Of a DNA stretch of 64,000 nucleotides, positions 1 to 9,249 are shown piece after piece. Position 1 is the first letter of the stretch; each line of letters opens with the position of its first letter. The stretch is from an uncultured Paracoccaceae bacterium (GTDB taxonomy: Bacteria > Pseudomonadota > Alphaproteobacteria > Rhodobacterales > Rhodobacteraceae), in the NCBI GenBank assembly GCA_947499635.1, contig CANMPD010000008.1, positions 120,825 to 184,824 of the forward strand, in the 5' to 3' direction. The notes under the pieces are model-generated. The model was not told where the DNA came from. It saw only the letters and a list, made by a program, of their open reading frames with translations, and did not search any database. A program made the translations under genes and the position numbers.

Positions 1-991
1 CGGTCATATGCGCATAAAGCAGTCGTCCCGATTGTCCCGTCTCGGTCGCGCCACTCGCCCGAGACACCTCGCCAGGAACAGACAGCGCAGCCCCAGTGGC
101 ATCCAATGTTACAGACACTGGCATTTGCCGCAGTGCACCTGAGGTATCCAACAGACGCGCATATTGCAAAGTTGAGATTCGAAACGCGGCTTCAAGACGG
201 TCAGGATCAACCAATTCTGCTAAAATTTCATTGGCCGCAACCAAACGCCCCTCGACCAGAGACACGGCTTGGAGAGTACCGGTAAAGCGGGCCGTAACGG
301 TCGCATCAGCCAAATCACGCTCGGCCTCAGAAAGCGTGATTTCTGCGCGCGTCAATTGCGATTTGGCTTGGTCTACGCTTGCCTCAGCTTGACTGACTGC
401 TTGACGGCTCGTGATCACCTCTTGGTCTGATTGTGCGGCTGCCAATTCGGCGGTTTCGACCAAAGCTTCGGTGCCGACCCCTCGATCACGCAGGCCTTTT
501 TGCCGATCAAAAGCCCGTTGATACAGTTTAGCCTGAGCCTCGGTGGTTTTAAGCTCATCACGCGCCAGATCCAGCGCGCGTTGGCTGTCACGCAGGCTTG
601 CACGTGCATCGGTTATATCAGCTTTGGCGCGGTCTTGTGCAAATTTGGCATCGGTCTTGTCAATTTCCGCTAGAATATCGCCCTGCTGAACGGTGCCACC
701 TTCCTGAAATGCCTCGGACAACCACACGACACGCCCTGGCACGGCAGCCCGCAGTTCCAGAGTGCGGCGACTTTCAACACGACCAAAGGTTTCCAATTCG
801 GGACTATACGTGCCGACCTGCGCCGTTTGGACATTCACGGTAAAGACGCGCTCACGCACCGGGCGCGTAGCTTTATCACCTGCCAACTGTTCCGACACCG
901 CAGAAACAACCATATAGCCTGCGTAAAACATCAAGGTCACTGTGAGGGACAATAGAAACAGTCCTATCACGCTTTGTCGCAAAAATCGCAT
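1..991 (-). CDS. HlyD/RND-type periplasmic adaptor subunit (partial)
   Basis: The reading frame opens at an ATG and runs off the left edge, so the C-terminus is missing (330 codons visible). It begins with a single N-terminal membrane segment (about residues 8-30). A lipoyl/barrel-sandwich half follows (AAVPGRVVWLSEAFQEGG...G), then a long alanine/glutamine-rich coiled-coil hairpin (about 115-230), then the returning lipoyl half (ARFTGTLQAVSLVEGRLV) and the beta-barrel start. This order is typical of membrane fusion proteins of tripartite efflux pumps, which bridge an inner-membrane transporter to an outer-membrane channel. The transporter would be expected further left. Substrate cannot be told. 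Family call is firm, subfamily open. Confidence 0.85.
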   Translation of the reverse strand, partial: MRFLRQSVIGLFLLSLTVTLMFYAGYMVVSAVSEQLAGDKATRPVRERVFTVNVQTAQVGTYSPELETFGRVESRRTLELRAAVPGRVVWLSEAFQEGGTVQQGDILAEIDKTDAKFAQDRAKADITDARASLRDSQRALDLARDELKTTEAQAKLYQRAFDRQKGLRDRGVGTEALVETAELAAAQSDQEVITSRQAVSQAEASVDQAKSQLTRAEITLSEAERDLADATVTARFTGTLQAVSLVEGRLVAANEILAELVDPDRLEAAFRISTLQYARLLDTSGALRQMPVSVTLDATGAALSVPGEVSRASGATETGQSGRLLYAHMT

Positions 992-1101
992 CTTCGGCTT
1001 CCTTTCGACAGAGACCACGATCATGGCCAGTCTGTGGATGGGAGAATGAGGGCAAAGGATCAGCTTTCGTAAAGCACTACGCTATTTAACGCACAAGCTG
1101 C

Positions 1102-1644
1102 CTATTTCCGTCGAAGTTTTTCATCAAGCCGCGGTAAAATTTCAACAAAGTTGCAGGGCTTGTGGCGGAAATCCAATTGCTTGCACAGAATTTCATCCCA
1201 CGCGTCCTTACATGCGCTTGGGCTGCCCGGCAGTGCGAACAAATACGTCCCCCCTGCAACACCAGCGGTCGCACGGCTTTGAACCGCAGATGTGCCGATT
1301 TTTTGCATTGAGACTATGGTGAAAACAGTTCCAAAGGCTGAGATTTCCTTCTCGTAGACATCCCGATGGGCCTCCACCGTAACGTCCCGCCCCGTCAAAC
1401 CTGTACCGCCAGTGGAAATCACCACATCCACAGCGTCATCGGCAATCCATACCCGCAATTGATCCGAGATTTCGTGACGCTCATCCGGTAAAATAGCGCG
1501 AGCTGCAAGGGAATGGCCCGCAGCCGCGATCCGGTCAACCAGTACGGCCCCTGAACGGTCCTGCTCTAAATTTCGGCTATCAGAAACGGTAAGAACCGCA
1601 ATACGAATGGGAATAAAATCTCGGGATGTCTCGCTGGGCGACAT
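1102..1644 (-). CDS. moaB: MoaB/Mog-type molybdopterin adenylyltransferase family protein
   Basis: About 180 residues, the usual MoaB length. The family core is visible: an opening beta strand (IRIAVLTVSDSR), the MPT-binding motif STGGTGLTGRDVT near residue 80, and a late GSPSA loop. Family members adenylylate molybdopterin or have a related role in molybdenum cofactor synthesis in the cytoplasm. I chose the ATG at 1644; a TTG two codons upstream lies closer to the AGAGGA ribosome site (1654-1661 region) and is a possible alternative. Other moa genes are not in the window. It is transcribed towards the efflux adaptor gene but separated from it by about 110 bases. Confidence 0.85.
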   Translation of the reverse strand: MSPSETSRDFIPIRIAVLTVSDSRNLEQDRSGAVLVDRIAAAGHSLAARAILPDERHEISDQLRVWIADDAVDVVISTGGTGLTGRDVTVEAHRDVYEKEISAFGTVFTIVSMQKIGTSAVQSRATAGVAGGTYLFALPGSPSACKDAWDEILCKQLDFRHKPCNFVEILPRLDEKLRRK

Positions 1645-1876
1645 ATTCAAATTAGTCCTCTACCACGACGCGGTTCTCACGCCTGTTATCGGCATACACC
1701 AAAGATCGCGTATCGCAAGCCCCACTCCATACCACCACAGAAGCGCTATACGATATCTATGTGTATATCACTTCATTGCAGTTATGTCGCATCACATTGA
1801 TGTCAATGTCCTTACTGTATTCTTACTGTGCATTTACCGGCAGACAAACGCAGCCCGCTTTTGTTCCCGCAGAAAA

Positions 1877-2650
1877 TCAGCTCTGTGACAACAGCCGCGC
1901 TTTGATTTCTAACAGATCCGCCCAAGCCTCACGTTTGGCATGCGGTTGGCGCAACAGATAGGCTGGGTGAACCATCGGCATAACTGGTTTATCCCACGCC
2001 TCGGTCCATGTTCCGCGCAGACGGGTGATACCGCGTTGGCCAAGCGTTGCTTGACAGGACACATTCCCCACCACAACTAAAACATCTGGTTTTGCCAGCG
2101 CCACATGACGCTCTAAAAAGGGGACCATCATCGCGATTTCAACTGGAAGCGGGTCGCGATTTTGCGGAGGTCGCCACGGTAAAACGTTGGTAATATATAC
2201 ATTTTCGCTGCGTTTCAGATCAATCGCGGCCAACATTTTATCCAGCAACTGTCCCGCCCGCCCGACAAAGGGACGCCCGGCAAGATCTTCATCGCGCCCC
2301 GGAGCCTCACCGATCACCATGACCCGCGCCCCCGGTTGTCCATCACAAAACACCAAATTACGTGCCCCGTGCTTCAGGTCACAATGCTCAAAGTCTTGCA
2401 ACGCCGCGCGCAGCTGATCCAAGGATTGTGCGGAATTGGCTGCACGTTTTGCCTCTGCAACGGGGTCCATTTGGAGCGGAGCGCGTGGGGGCGTTTGCGC
2501 GCCTTTTGACGATCCCGCCTGTGGTTTTGGTGTTTTCTCGGCCAGATCATAACGATTGATCGGCGCGTCACAAATCGCCTCGGTCACGCCGAGTTCAATG
2601 TGCCACTCCAACAGCGCCTTTGCGCCCCAGTAATCCAGCTGCGAATCCAT
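1877..2650 (-). CDS. Type-4 uracil-DNA glycosylase (UdgA-like)
   Basis: The conserved core runs from about residue 105: VMVIGEAPGRDEDLAGRPFVGRAGQLLDKML, then YITNVLPWRPPQNRDPLP, then a late MVHPAYLLRQPHAKREAW block. These match family-4 uracil-DNA glycosylases, which excise uracil from DNA and carry a 4Fe-4S cluster. Cysteines consistent with the cluster lie before the core (CDLKHGARNLVFC) and in the middle. The frame stays open upstream to 2848, but that extension overlaps the divergent pyrB start; the ATG at 2650 (MDSQLDYWG) gives 257 residues, near the family norm, and leaves a 116-base divergent promoter gap to pyrB. Confidence 0.85.
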   Translation of the reverse strand: MDSQLDYWGAKALLEWHIELGVTEAICDAPINRYDLAEKTPKPQAGSSKGAQTPPRAPLQMDPVAEAKRAANSAQSLDQLRAALQDFEHCDLKHGARNLVFCDGQPGARVMVIGEAPGRDEDLAGRPFVGRAGQLLDKMLAAIDLKRSENVYITNVLPWRPPQNRDPLPVEIAMMVPFLERHVALAKPDVLVVVGNVSCQATLGQRGITRLRGTWTEAWDKPVMPMVHPAYLLRQPHAKREAWADLLEIKARLLSQS

Positions 2651-2766
2651 GCACAACGGTACTAACCCCCGACACAGAGGTAAATGGAAATCCGCGTCTG
2701 CTGTACCCTTGTCGTGGGTACAGAGCGGGCCTATAACCGGTGAAAACTCGGGGAGATCTGACATCC

Positions 2767-3753
2767 ATGACCGCTCAGCCTGCATCAACCCAGCCTCATT
2801 CCTCTGGAACCGGCTTTCGTCAAAAGCATTTATTGGGGATTGAGCCACTTCACCCGACAGAGATCACTGCGATTCTGGATTTGGCCGACGAATATGTCAC
2901 GCTAAACCGCCAAACCAAGAAACATGGCGATGCTTTGGCAGGGCTGACACAGATTAACATGTTTTTTGAAAACTCAACCCGCACACAGGCGAGTTTCGAG
3001 TTGGCCGGAAAACGTCTGGGCGCAGATGTGATGAACATGGCTATGCAGGCTTCGTCGATCAAAAAGGGCGAGACCCTGATTGATACGGCTATGACGCTGA
3101 ATGCGATGCATCCAGATCTTCTTGTCGTGCGTCACCCGCACTCTGGGGCGGTGGATTTGTTAGGCCAAAAGGTCAATTGCGCCGTGCTAAATGCAGGCGA
3201 TGGACGTCACGAGCACCCAACGCAGGCCTTACTGGATGCGCTTACCATTCGCCGTGCAAAAGGACGCTTGCATCGGCTAAACATCGCAATTTGCGGCGAC
3301 GTAGCCCACAGTCGCGTGGCCCGGTCAAATCTGATTTTATTAGGTAAAATGGAAAACCGCATTCGGCTGGTAGGTCCGCCCACATTGGTGCCCAGCCAGT
3401 TCGCCGAATTTGGGGCCGAAATTTATGACGATATGCACGAAGGCTTACGCGATGTGGACGTGGTGATGATGCTTCGTTTGCAAAAAGAACGCATGGATGG
3501 CGGTTTTATCCCGTCAGAGCGTGAGTACTACCACCGTTATGGTTTAGATGCGGATAAGTTGGCACTGGCAAAACCGGATGCAATTGTCATGCACCCGGGA
3601 CCAATGAACCGTGGGGTCGAAATTGACGGTACAATCGCCGACGACATCAACCGATCAGTCATTCAAGAGCAAGTTGAAATGGGTGTAGCCGTACGTATGG
3701 CCGTAATGGACCTGCTGGCCCGCAACTTACGAACCGCAAACGAGGCCGGATAA
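2767..3753 (+). CDS. pyrB: Aspartate carbamoyltransferase catalytic subunit
   Basis: Catalyses carbamoyl phosphate plus L-aspartate to N-carbamoyl-aspartate, the committed step of pyrimidine synthesis. Carbamoyl-phosphate site [20 protein letters not shown] is present near residues 60-80, followed by [12 protein letters not shown] and the late [12 protein letters not shown] motif. The length of 328 residues is typical for PyrB. I start at ATG 2767; an extra nine codons upstream would need a poorer start. It leads a tight operon: three bases to the next gene, then a dihydroorotase-like gene and plsY. No pyrI regulatory gene is present, so the catalytic trimers must assemble alone or with the dihydroorotase-like partner. 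Confidence 0.95.
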   Translation: MTAQPASTQPHSSGTGFRQKHLLGIEPLHPTEITAILDLADEYVTLNRQTKKHGDALAGLTQINMFFENSTRTQASFELAGKRLGADVMNMAMQASSIKKGETLIDTAMTLNAMHPDLLVVRHPHSGAVDLLGQKVNCAVLNAGDGRHEHPTQALLDALTIRRAKGRLHRLNIAICGDVAHSRVARSNLILLGKMENRIRLVGPPTLVPSQFAEFGAEIYDDMHEGLRDVDVVMMLRLQKERMDGGFIPSEREYYHRYGLDADKLALAKPDAIVMHPGPMNRGVEIDGTIADDINRSVIQEQVEMGVAVRMAVMDLLARNLRTANEAG

Positions 3754-3756
3754 CCT

Positions 3757-4296
3757 ATGCCTCCTTCGGTGATTAACATTCCCAATGGCAGTCCTGATGC
3801 GGTTTTGGTGTTCTCGCTGGATATGCGCGCCGAACACATGCGCTTTTTACGCGATGAGCCTGAGGCATTGGCACAGGTCTTGGGACTGGAAGGACACGAA
3901 CCACCCATCGACATGACCCATGCCGAGATATTCGATGTGGCCGACCTCGAGGATCTTGGATTGTTAGGCTACTTAAGCGAAGGCTTGGGCATTCATGAAA
4001 CCAGCCTGTCCGAAAACGGTCTGATTTTGGACAATCTACGCGGCCCGGTCCTGCTGTTGCGCACCCGTGCTTTTGGTGGCCAAAGCACGACATTGACGCC
4101 TTCAAAACCGCTGACACTGATTGCCCAGCTTGGCGAATATAAAACCAATTGGTCGGATCCATCCATGACACAAAACGCGCCCCCCCAACCACAGAGCCCA
4201 CGCGCGGCGCGCAATCGAGCCCGCCGAATTGGTGCGACCCTATTTGCAGTGGTTATGACATTGATTTTCTTGCTGGTCTGGATTTTGGCCACATGA
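3757..4296 (+). CDS. Conserved membrane-anchored protein of the pyrimidine cluster, function unknown
   Basis: 179 residues, starting three bases after pyrB, so translated with it. The first 130 residues form a soluble acidic region without a motif I recognise. A proline/glutamine and arginine-rich linker (about 140-157) is followed by one C-terminal membrane helix (about 160-178, IGATLFAVVMTLIFLLVWIL). This topology suggests a tail-anchored protein with its main domain in the cytoplasm. I believe similar small genes sit between pyrB and the pyrC-like gene in relatives, from memory of gene order only. A role in organising the pyrimidine enzymes at the membrane is only a guess. Confidence 0.7.
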   Translation: MPPSVINIPNGSPDAVLVFSLDMRAEHMRFLRDEPEALAQVLGLEGHEPPIDMTHAEIFDVADLEDLGLLGYLSEGLGIHETSLSENGLILDNLRGPVLLLRTRAFGGQSTTLTPSKPLTLIAQLGEYKTNWSDPSMTQNAPPQPQSPRAARNRARRIGATLFAVVMTLIFLLVWILAT

Positions 4297-4321
4297 TTGA
4301 GACACTTCGGAGATCAGATTG

Positions 4322-5605
4322 ATGATACGCCTGCTTAAAAATGCCCAACTGGTCGATCCCGAGGCTCAGACCATCACTGCAGGATCGGTCCTCATCGAGA
4401 ATGGGACAATCACTGCGATTTTACCTGTGGACGCCACGCCTGCCAACGGGGCCGAGGTCGTTGACTGCCGCGGAAAACATCTGGCTCCTGGCATTGTCGA
4501 TATCGGTGTGAAAATCTGCGAACCCGGTGAGCGGCACAAAGAAAGCTACAAGTCTGCAGGTTTGGCAGCTGCAGCAGGTGGCGTGACCACAATGGTAACC
4601 CGCCCTGACACGACGCCGACGATCGACAATCCTGAGACATTGGAATTTGTCACCCGTCGTGCACAGGCTGATTCACCGGTGCGTGTTTTACCAATTGCAG
4701 CCCTAACCAAGGGGCGTGATGGGCGTGAAATGACCGAGATCGGTTTTTTGATGGACGCAGGTGCCGTCGCCTTTAGCGATTGCGATCGGGTGGTTCAAAG
4801 CACCAAAGTTTTCTCGCGTGCCCTGACCTACGCCAAAAGTTGCGGCGCGCTGGTCATCGCACACCCGCAAGAGCCCGGCCTGTCTGCGGGCGCCGCTGCC
4901 ACATCAGGTAAATTCGCAGCACTGCGAGGTTTGCCTGCGGTTTCACCAATGGCGGAACGTATGGGGCTGGATCGCGATATTGCCCTGCTGGAAATGACTG
5001 GCGCGCGATATCATGCAGATCAGATCACCACCGCACGTGCGCTGCCCGCACTGGAACGCGCAAAGGCAAATGGGCTGGATATCACCGCCGGTACGTCGAT
5101 CCACCATCTAACATTAAATGAATTGGATGTCGCGGATTACCGTACCTTTTTTAAAGTCAAGCCGCCCCTGCGCAGTGAAGACGACAGATTGGCCGTCGTT
5201 GACGCGGTGCGCACTGGGTTAATTGATATTATCTCTTCCATGCATACGCCGCAGGATGAGGAAAGCAAACGTCTCCCCTTTGAAGAAGCCGCCGCAGGGG
5301 CCGTTGCGCTTGAAACCTTACTGCCGGCTGCACTGCGTCTGTATCACGCCCAGCTGCTGGATCTGCCGACACTGTTTCGCGCATTATCACTAAACCCCGC
5401 CAAACGGTTAGGGCTGGATAGCGGCCGCCTGAGTGTTGGCGCGCCCGCGGATCTGGTATTGTTTGATCCTGATGTACCCTTTGTATTAGACCGGATGAAG
5501 CTGCGGTCAAAATCACAAAATACCCCCTATGATACGCAAAAAATGCAAGGGCGCGTCTTAGCGACTTATGTCGGCGGCACTGCCGTCTTTGCCGAGGGTC
5601 TGTGA
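4322..5605 (+). CDS. Dihydroorotase-like protein lacking metal ligands (PyrX/PyrC'-like)
   Basis: 427 residues with the overall fold order of class I dihydroorotase. The hallmark DxHxH-REPG motif reads D60-I-G-V-K64-ICEPG, so both metal-binding histidines are gone. The usual HVST histidine region reads YHADQITTA, and the usual ATDHAPH block reads ISSMHTPQ, so the catalytic aspartate is also lost. Only the AHPQEP histidine persists. In pseudomonads a similar inactive PyrC' is a structural partner of PyrB; that is known biology, and the transfer to this gene is inference. ATG 4322 has a CGGAGA ribosome site. The stop overlaps the plsY start (TGATG). A true catalytic pyrC must lie elsewhere. Confidence 0.85.
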   Translation: MIRLLKNAQLVDPEAQTITAGSVLIENGTITAILPVDATPANGAEVVDCRGKHLAPGIVDIGVKICEPGERHKESYKSAGLAAAAGGVTTMVTRPDTTPTIDNPETLEFVTRRAQADSPVRVLPIAALTKGRDGREMTEIGFLMDAGAVAFSDCDRVVQSTKVFSRALTYAKSCGALVIAHPQEPGLSAGAAATSGKFAALRGLPAVSPMAERMGLDRDIALLEMTGARYHADQITTARALPALERAKANGLDITAGTSIHHLTLNELDVADYRTFFKVKPPLRSEDDRLAVVDAVRTGLIDIISSMHTPQDEESKRLPFEEAAAGAVALETLLPAALRLYHAQLLDLPTLFRALSLNPAKRLGLDSGRLSVGAPADLVLFDPDVPFVLDRMKLRSKSQNTPYDTQKMQGRVLATYVGGTAVFAEGL

Positions 5606-6219
5606 TGGAATTCCTCCCCTCAATTGCGTCGCCCACTTCAACGCTGCTCATCTGGATCATTCTAGGCTATGGTTTGGGATCTGTCCCCTTTGGACTGCTG
5701 CTGACACGGATCATGGGATTGGGAAACCTGCGTGACATCGGATCTGGAAATATCGGCGCCACCAATGTGCTACGCACGGGAAACAAGGCCGCCGCGGCAC
5801 TGACATTATCCTTGGATGCCGGTAAGGGCGCGGCGGCGGTGCTATTGGCGCGCTCTCTCGCTGGCGAAGATGCCGCCCAATTGGCGGGTCTTGCCAGTTT
5901 CATCGGTCATTGCTTTCCGATCTGGTTGGCATTCAAAGGCGGCAAGGGCGTCGCCACATTCCTTGGGCTTGTCATCGCCTTGGCATGGCCTGTGGGGATC
6001 GCTTGTTGTGTAACATGGCTTGCCATTGCCAAACTGAGCAAAATATCTTCGCTAGGGGGCATGACCGCTGCACTCCTGTCCCCTATTTGGGCTATTGCCT
6101 TAGGATATCCAGACACCATAGCGCTTTGCGCAGGGCTCACCACGATAGTGCTGATACGTCATCACGAAAATATCTCACGTATTTTGGCTGGAACAGAATC
6201 TAAAATCGGCAAATCCTAG
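5605..6219 (+). CDS. plsY: Acyl-phosphate:glycerol-3-phosphate acyltransferase PlsY
   Basis: Multi-spanning inner-membrane enzyme that starts phospholipid synthesis by moving an acyl group from acyl phosphate to glycerol-3-phosphate. The three signature cytoplasmic loops are visible: GSVPFGLLLTR with SGNIGATNVLRTG, LDAGKG, and GHCFPIWLAFKGGKGVAT. 204 residues and about five hydrophobic segments fit the family. Start ATG overlaps the preceding stop by one base, so it is translationally coupled to the pyrimidine genes. It is followed by a GC-rich hairpin shared with uvrC as a convergent terminator. Confidence 0.93.
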   Translation: MEFLPSIASPTSTLLIWIILGYGLGSVPFGLLLTRIMGLGNLRDIGSGNIGATNVLRTGNKAAAALTLSLDAGKGAAAVLLARSLAGEDAAQLAGLASFIGHCFPIWLAFKGGKGVATFLGLVIALAWPVGIACCVTWLAIAKLSKISSLGGMTAALLSPIWAIALGYPDTIALCAGLTTIVLIRHHENISRILAGTESKIGKS

Positions 6220-6247
6220 GCCCCAAAACTTGGGGTCTTTGGGGCTT
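6219..6247. terminator. Bidirectional terminator between plsY and uvrC
   Basis: CCCCAA at 6221-6226 pairs with TTGGGG at 6230-6235 around a three-base loop, and a second TTTGGGGC copy follows to 6244. It sits exactly between two convergent genes. The T-run on the plus strand is short (TCTTT). Confidence 0.6.
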
Positions 6248-8144
6248 AGGGCTCTTGGAAAAAGTCATAGATTTTTTCGGCCAACGCGGCCGAAATTCCA
6301 TCAACAGCCTTGAGATCCGCAAGGTTTGCCCCGCTCACAGCCTTGGCGCTACCAAAGTGACGCAACAACGCGCTTTTACGGCTGGCACCCACACCAGGGA
6401 TGTCATCCAGTGGTGTCGCGGACATAGCCTTGGCCCGTTTGCTGCGATGAGCACCAATGGCAAAGCGGTGTGCTTCGTCGCGCATACGTTGAATGAAGTA
6501 CAACACTGGATCATTGCGCTGCAGTGCAAAGACGGGCTTTCCTGACCGGTAGAATTCTTCTTTACCATGATCGCGGTCCACGCCTTTGGCGACACCCACC
6601 ATCGGAATATCCTGAACGCCATGTTCGGCCATGATTTCATCCACTGCCGAAACCTGCCCTGCACCACCATCAATCAGCAGCAGATCCGGCCATAACCCCT
6701 TGGAGCGATCAGCATCCTCTTTCAACAAGCGGGTGAAACGGCGGTGCAGGACCTCTTTCATCATACCAAAGTCATCGCCGGGGGTGATGTCATCGCCCTT
6801 AATATCAAACTTGCGATAGGCATTTTTCATAAAGCCTTCGGACCCCATGACAATCATCCCTCCAACGGCATGCGTCCCTTGGATATGCGAGTTGTCGTAC
6901 ACCTCGATCCGCGCGGGCGGGGCCTGCAGGCCAAACGCATCGGCAATTCCCTGTAGCAGTTTCGTCTGCGTCGCACTTTCTGACATACGCCGCGCAAGAC
7001 TTTCACGGGCGTTACGTACAGCCCCTGCCACAAGTTCAGATTTCTCGCCGCGTTGTGGAACAAGGATTTCAACCTTGCGACCCATCTTGTCCCCTCGTTT
7101 TTCCCCCAACGCTAATTCCATTACCGAGAGATTTTCGATGTCGTCAGACAAGATCAACTGGCGTGGCGGTTCTTTGGTCGAATAGAATTGACCGATAAAA
7201 GCCTCCATCACCTCGGCGGCGCTCATATCTTCGGCCACACGAGGGTAGAAATCCTGATTGCCCCAGTTTTGATTGGCGCGGATAAAGAACACCTGCACGC
7301 AGGCCTGACCCTTTTCGAGATTGAGCCCTATAACATCTGCCTCGGTGACACCGCGCGGATTAATTCCCTGAGCTGTTTGGACTTCGGTCAAGGCCTTGAT
7401 GCGATCACGTAAGCCTGCTGCGCGCTCAAATTCCATCTCATCGGAGGCCGCCATCATTTTCGCAGCCAAATCCTCTTGGACCTTACTGGAACGGCCTGAT
7501 AAAAACAGTTCAGCATCACGGACGCTAACTGCATAGTCTTCTTGGGTGATCAATCCAACACAAGGCGCCGAACACCGTTTGATCTGATATTGCAAACAGG
7601 GTCGCGTGCGCGAAGAATACATAGCATCGTTACAATCACGCAGCTGAAATGCCTTTTGTAATTGATTAAGCGTCCGATTTACCGCGCCAGCAGAGGCAAA
7701 AGGGCCGTAGTATCCACCTTTACCTTTGCGTGCGCCTCGATGTTTTTTCAACTGTGGAAAGCCGTGGTCCTTTGCTACCAAAATATAAGGAAAGCTTTTG
7801 TCATCGCGTAAAAGCACATTGTACTTCGGCTTAAGCTGTTTGATCAGGTTTTGCTCAAGCAGCAGGGCCTCAGTTTCAGTTCGTGTGGTGAGAAACATCA
7901 TCGACGCAATTTGCGAGATCATTTTCTCGATCCGAGCGCTGTGGCCGGGGCGCGAGTAATTAGATACGCGCGCGCGCAGGTTTTTTGCCTTACCCACATA
8001 AAGCACACGGCTCTCACTATCCAACATCCGGTATACACCCGGCGCCGTTTCAAGAGTTTTCAAGTAGTCCTGTACCACTTCATAACCACTGCGCGGTGGC
8101 ATGGGGGGCTGCGGCTCAGAAGAGAGTATGTTGTGATCAGTCAT
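6246..8144 (-). CDS. uvrC: Excinuclease ABC subunit C
   Basis: Makes the dual incisions in nucleotide excision repair. Domains in order: N-terminal GIY-YIG nuclease (GVYRMLDSESRVLYVGKAKNLRARVSNY, about residues 36-65), the cysteine-rich region (CLQYQIKRCSAPCVG), a UVR motif (about 215-250), the RNase H-like second nuclease (IEVYDNSHIQGTHAVGGMIV, LLIDGGAGQ), and two C-terminal helix-hairpin-helix motifs (IPGVGASRKSALLRHFG). 632 residues is normal. The start ATG at 8144 is followed by a proline-rich leader. Its upstream region is a 305-base AT-rich gap that should hold the promoter. Confidence 0.96.
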   Translation of the reverse strand: MTDHNILSSEPQPPMPPRSGYEVVQDYLKTLETAPGVYRMLDSESRVLYVGKAKNLRARVSNYSRPGHSARIEKMISQIASMMFLTTRTETEALLLEQNLIKQLKPKYNVLLRDDKSFPYILVAKDHGFPQLKKHRGARKGKGGYYGPFASAGAVNRTLNQLQKAFQLRDCNDAMYSSRTRPCLQYQIKRCSAPCVGLITQEDYAVSVRDAELFLSGRSSKVQEDLAAKMMAASDEMEFERAAGLRDRIKALTEVQTAQGINPRGVTEADVIGLNLEKGQACVQVFFIRANQNWGNQDFYPRVAEDMSAAEVMEAFIGQFYSTKEPPRQLILSDDIENLSVMELALGEKRGDKMGRKVEILVPQRGEKSELVAGAVRNARESLARRMSESATQTKLLQGIADAFGLQAPPARIEVYDNSHIQGTHAVGGMIVMGSEGFMKNAYRKFDIKGDDITPGDDFGMMKEVLHRRFTRLLKEDADRSKGLWPDLLLIDGGAGQVSAVDEIMAEHGVQDIPMVGVAKGVDRDHGKEEFYRSGKPVFALQRNDPVLYFIQRMRDEAHRFAIGAHRSKRAKAMSATPLDDIPGVGASRKSALLRHFGSAKAVSGANLADLKAVDGISAALAEKIYDFFQEP

Positions 8145-8449
8145 TAAGAGCCAGGCTACTTGATTCTACGTGGTGTCTGCAATCTGCACACTCAAATTGC
8201 AAGAGAAGATAGATCCACGACTTTTGTGGATAACTACGGGGGTATCTTTGTTAGAAAGCCGTTTTTCCCTTAAAAATGAGGGATTCAATCAATTTGATTA
8301 AAAATTAAACAAACAATTAAGTTATTGTTTTTAAATGATATTAAATTACACCCCTGCCAAGCATCTGAAAATAAAAGGATTTTTGTAACGCTTGTGTGAA
8401 TGCTTTGTGACACGTGCATAAGTTTACGAAAACGTCGGGCGTACTGGGA
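8145..8449. other. AT-rich intergenic region with a DnaA-box match
   Basis: No gene seen. The stretch from about 8,260 to 8,360 is strikingly AT-rich for this window. It holds one exact DnaA-box 9-mer (TGTGGATAA, 8225-8233, the complement of TTATCCACA) and an inverted repeat AAACAAT-6-ATTGTTT (8311-8330). It must contain the uvrC promoter; whether it does more is uncertain. Confidence 0.5.
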
Positions 8450-9196
8450 TCACTCCGGTCCCAGTACATCAGGGGTTTCCCATCCCAAATGTTGTCCGCC
8501 ATCAACGCACAGCATTTGGCCGGTGATTGTTTTCGCCCCTAACAGATAACACAGAGTTTGTGTGATATCCGATAGACTGCCCCCTGTTCCCAGCAATGTT
8601 GCTTGCTGTTGCGCCAAGAAATCCTCAGGGCTTTGACGGCTGCCTTGTAGGGTTGGCCCCGGCGCAATCGCATTAACACGAATACCTTGTGGCCCTAGCG
8701 CCTGTGCGGCGGTCTGTGTCAACGTCCACAGAGCAGACTTTGCCAATGTATAGGTCATAAACTGCGGTGTTAGCTTTCGGACACGTTGATCTACCATGTT
8801 CACCACCAAACCGGTTGCGATCTTCTGCAAGGCAAAAGCCTGTGTCAAAATCAACGGTGCTCTTAAATTACTGCCCATATGTCGATCCCAACTGCGCCGG
8901 TCAGCATCAAACAGGCTATCGGGTTCAAAGATTGAGGCATTGTTGATCAGCACGTCCACCGGGCCGCCCAAAGCCGTGGCTGCGCGGGAGACCAGAGTTG
9001 TGACTTCATCCTCGACCAGGAGGTCAGCTTGCAGGACTGCGACTTGGCACCCTATTGCGCGGATTTCATCTGCTGTATCTTGGGCTGCTTGCGCAGAGCT
9101 GCCATAGTGAATGGCGATGTCATACCCTTGGTGAGCCAATGTCATCGCCAGCGCGCGACCCAACCGTTTACCGCCCCCTGTTATCAATGCTCGCAT
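8450..9196 (-). CDS. SDR-family oxidoreductase, pteridine-reductase/FolM-like
   Basis: 248 residues, a classical Rossmann short-chain dehydrogenase. The nucleotide motif is TGGGKRLGRA (residues 6-15), where an arginine after the lysine favours NADPH and resembles pteridine reductases and FolM. The NNAS motif (ILINNAS) and the active-site YTLAK (Y..K) are present, as is the family tail GGQHLG. I start at ATG 9196 because a perfect AGGAGGAG site lies eight bases upstream; the frame continues further but without support. Substrate could be dihydrobiopterin or dihydrofolate, unproven. It stands as a single gene between uvrC and the exchanger operon. Confidence 0.82.
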   Translation of the reverse strand: MRALITGGGKRLGRALAMTLAHQGYDIAIHYGSSAQAAQDTADEIRAIGCQVAVLQADLLVEDEVTTLVSRAATALGGPVDVLINNASIFEPDSLFDADRRSWDRHMGSNLRAPLILTQAFALQKIATGLVVNMVDQRVRKLTPQFMTYTLAKSALWTLTQTAAQALGPQGIRVNAIAPGPTLQGSRQSPEDFLAQQQATLLGTGGSLSDITQTLCYLLGAKTITGQMLCVDGGQHLGWETPDVLGPE

Positions 9197-9249
9197 CTGA
9201 ACTCTCCTCCTAAGGCTTACCCAATCTTCTCGGGCCTTCCTTCCAGAAG

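Noticed and set aside
8225..8233. Calling oriC at the DnaA box
   Set aside because: Only one exact box is visible and GC skew could not be computed, so it is left as a finding and not a feature call.
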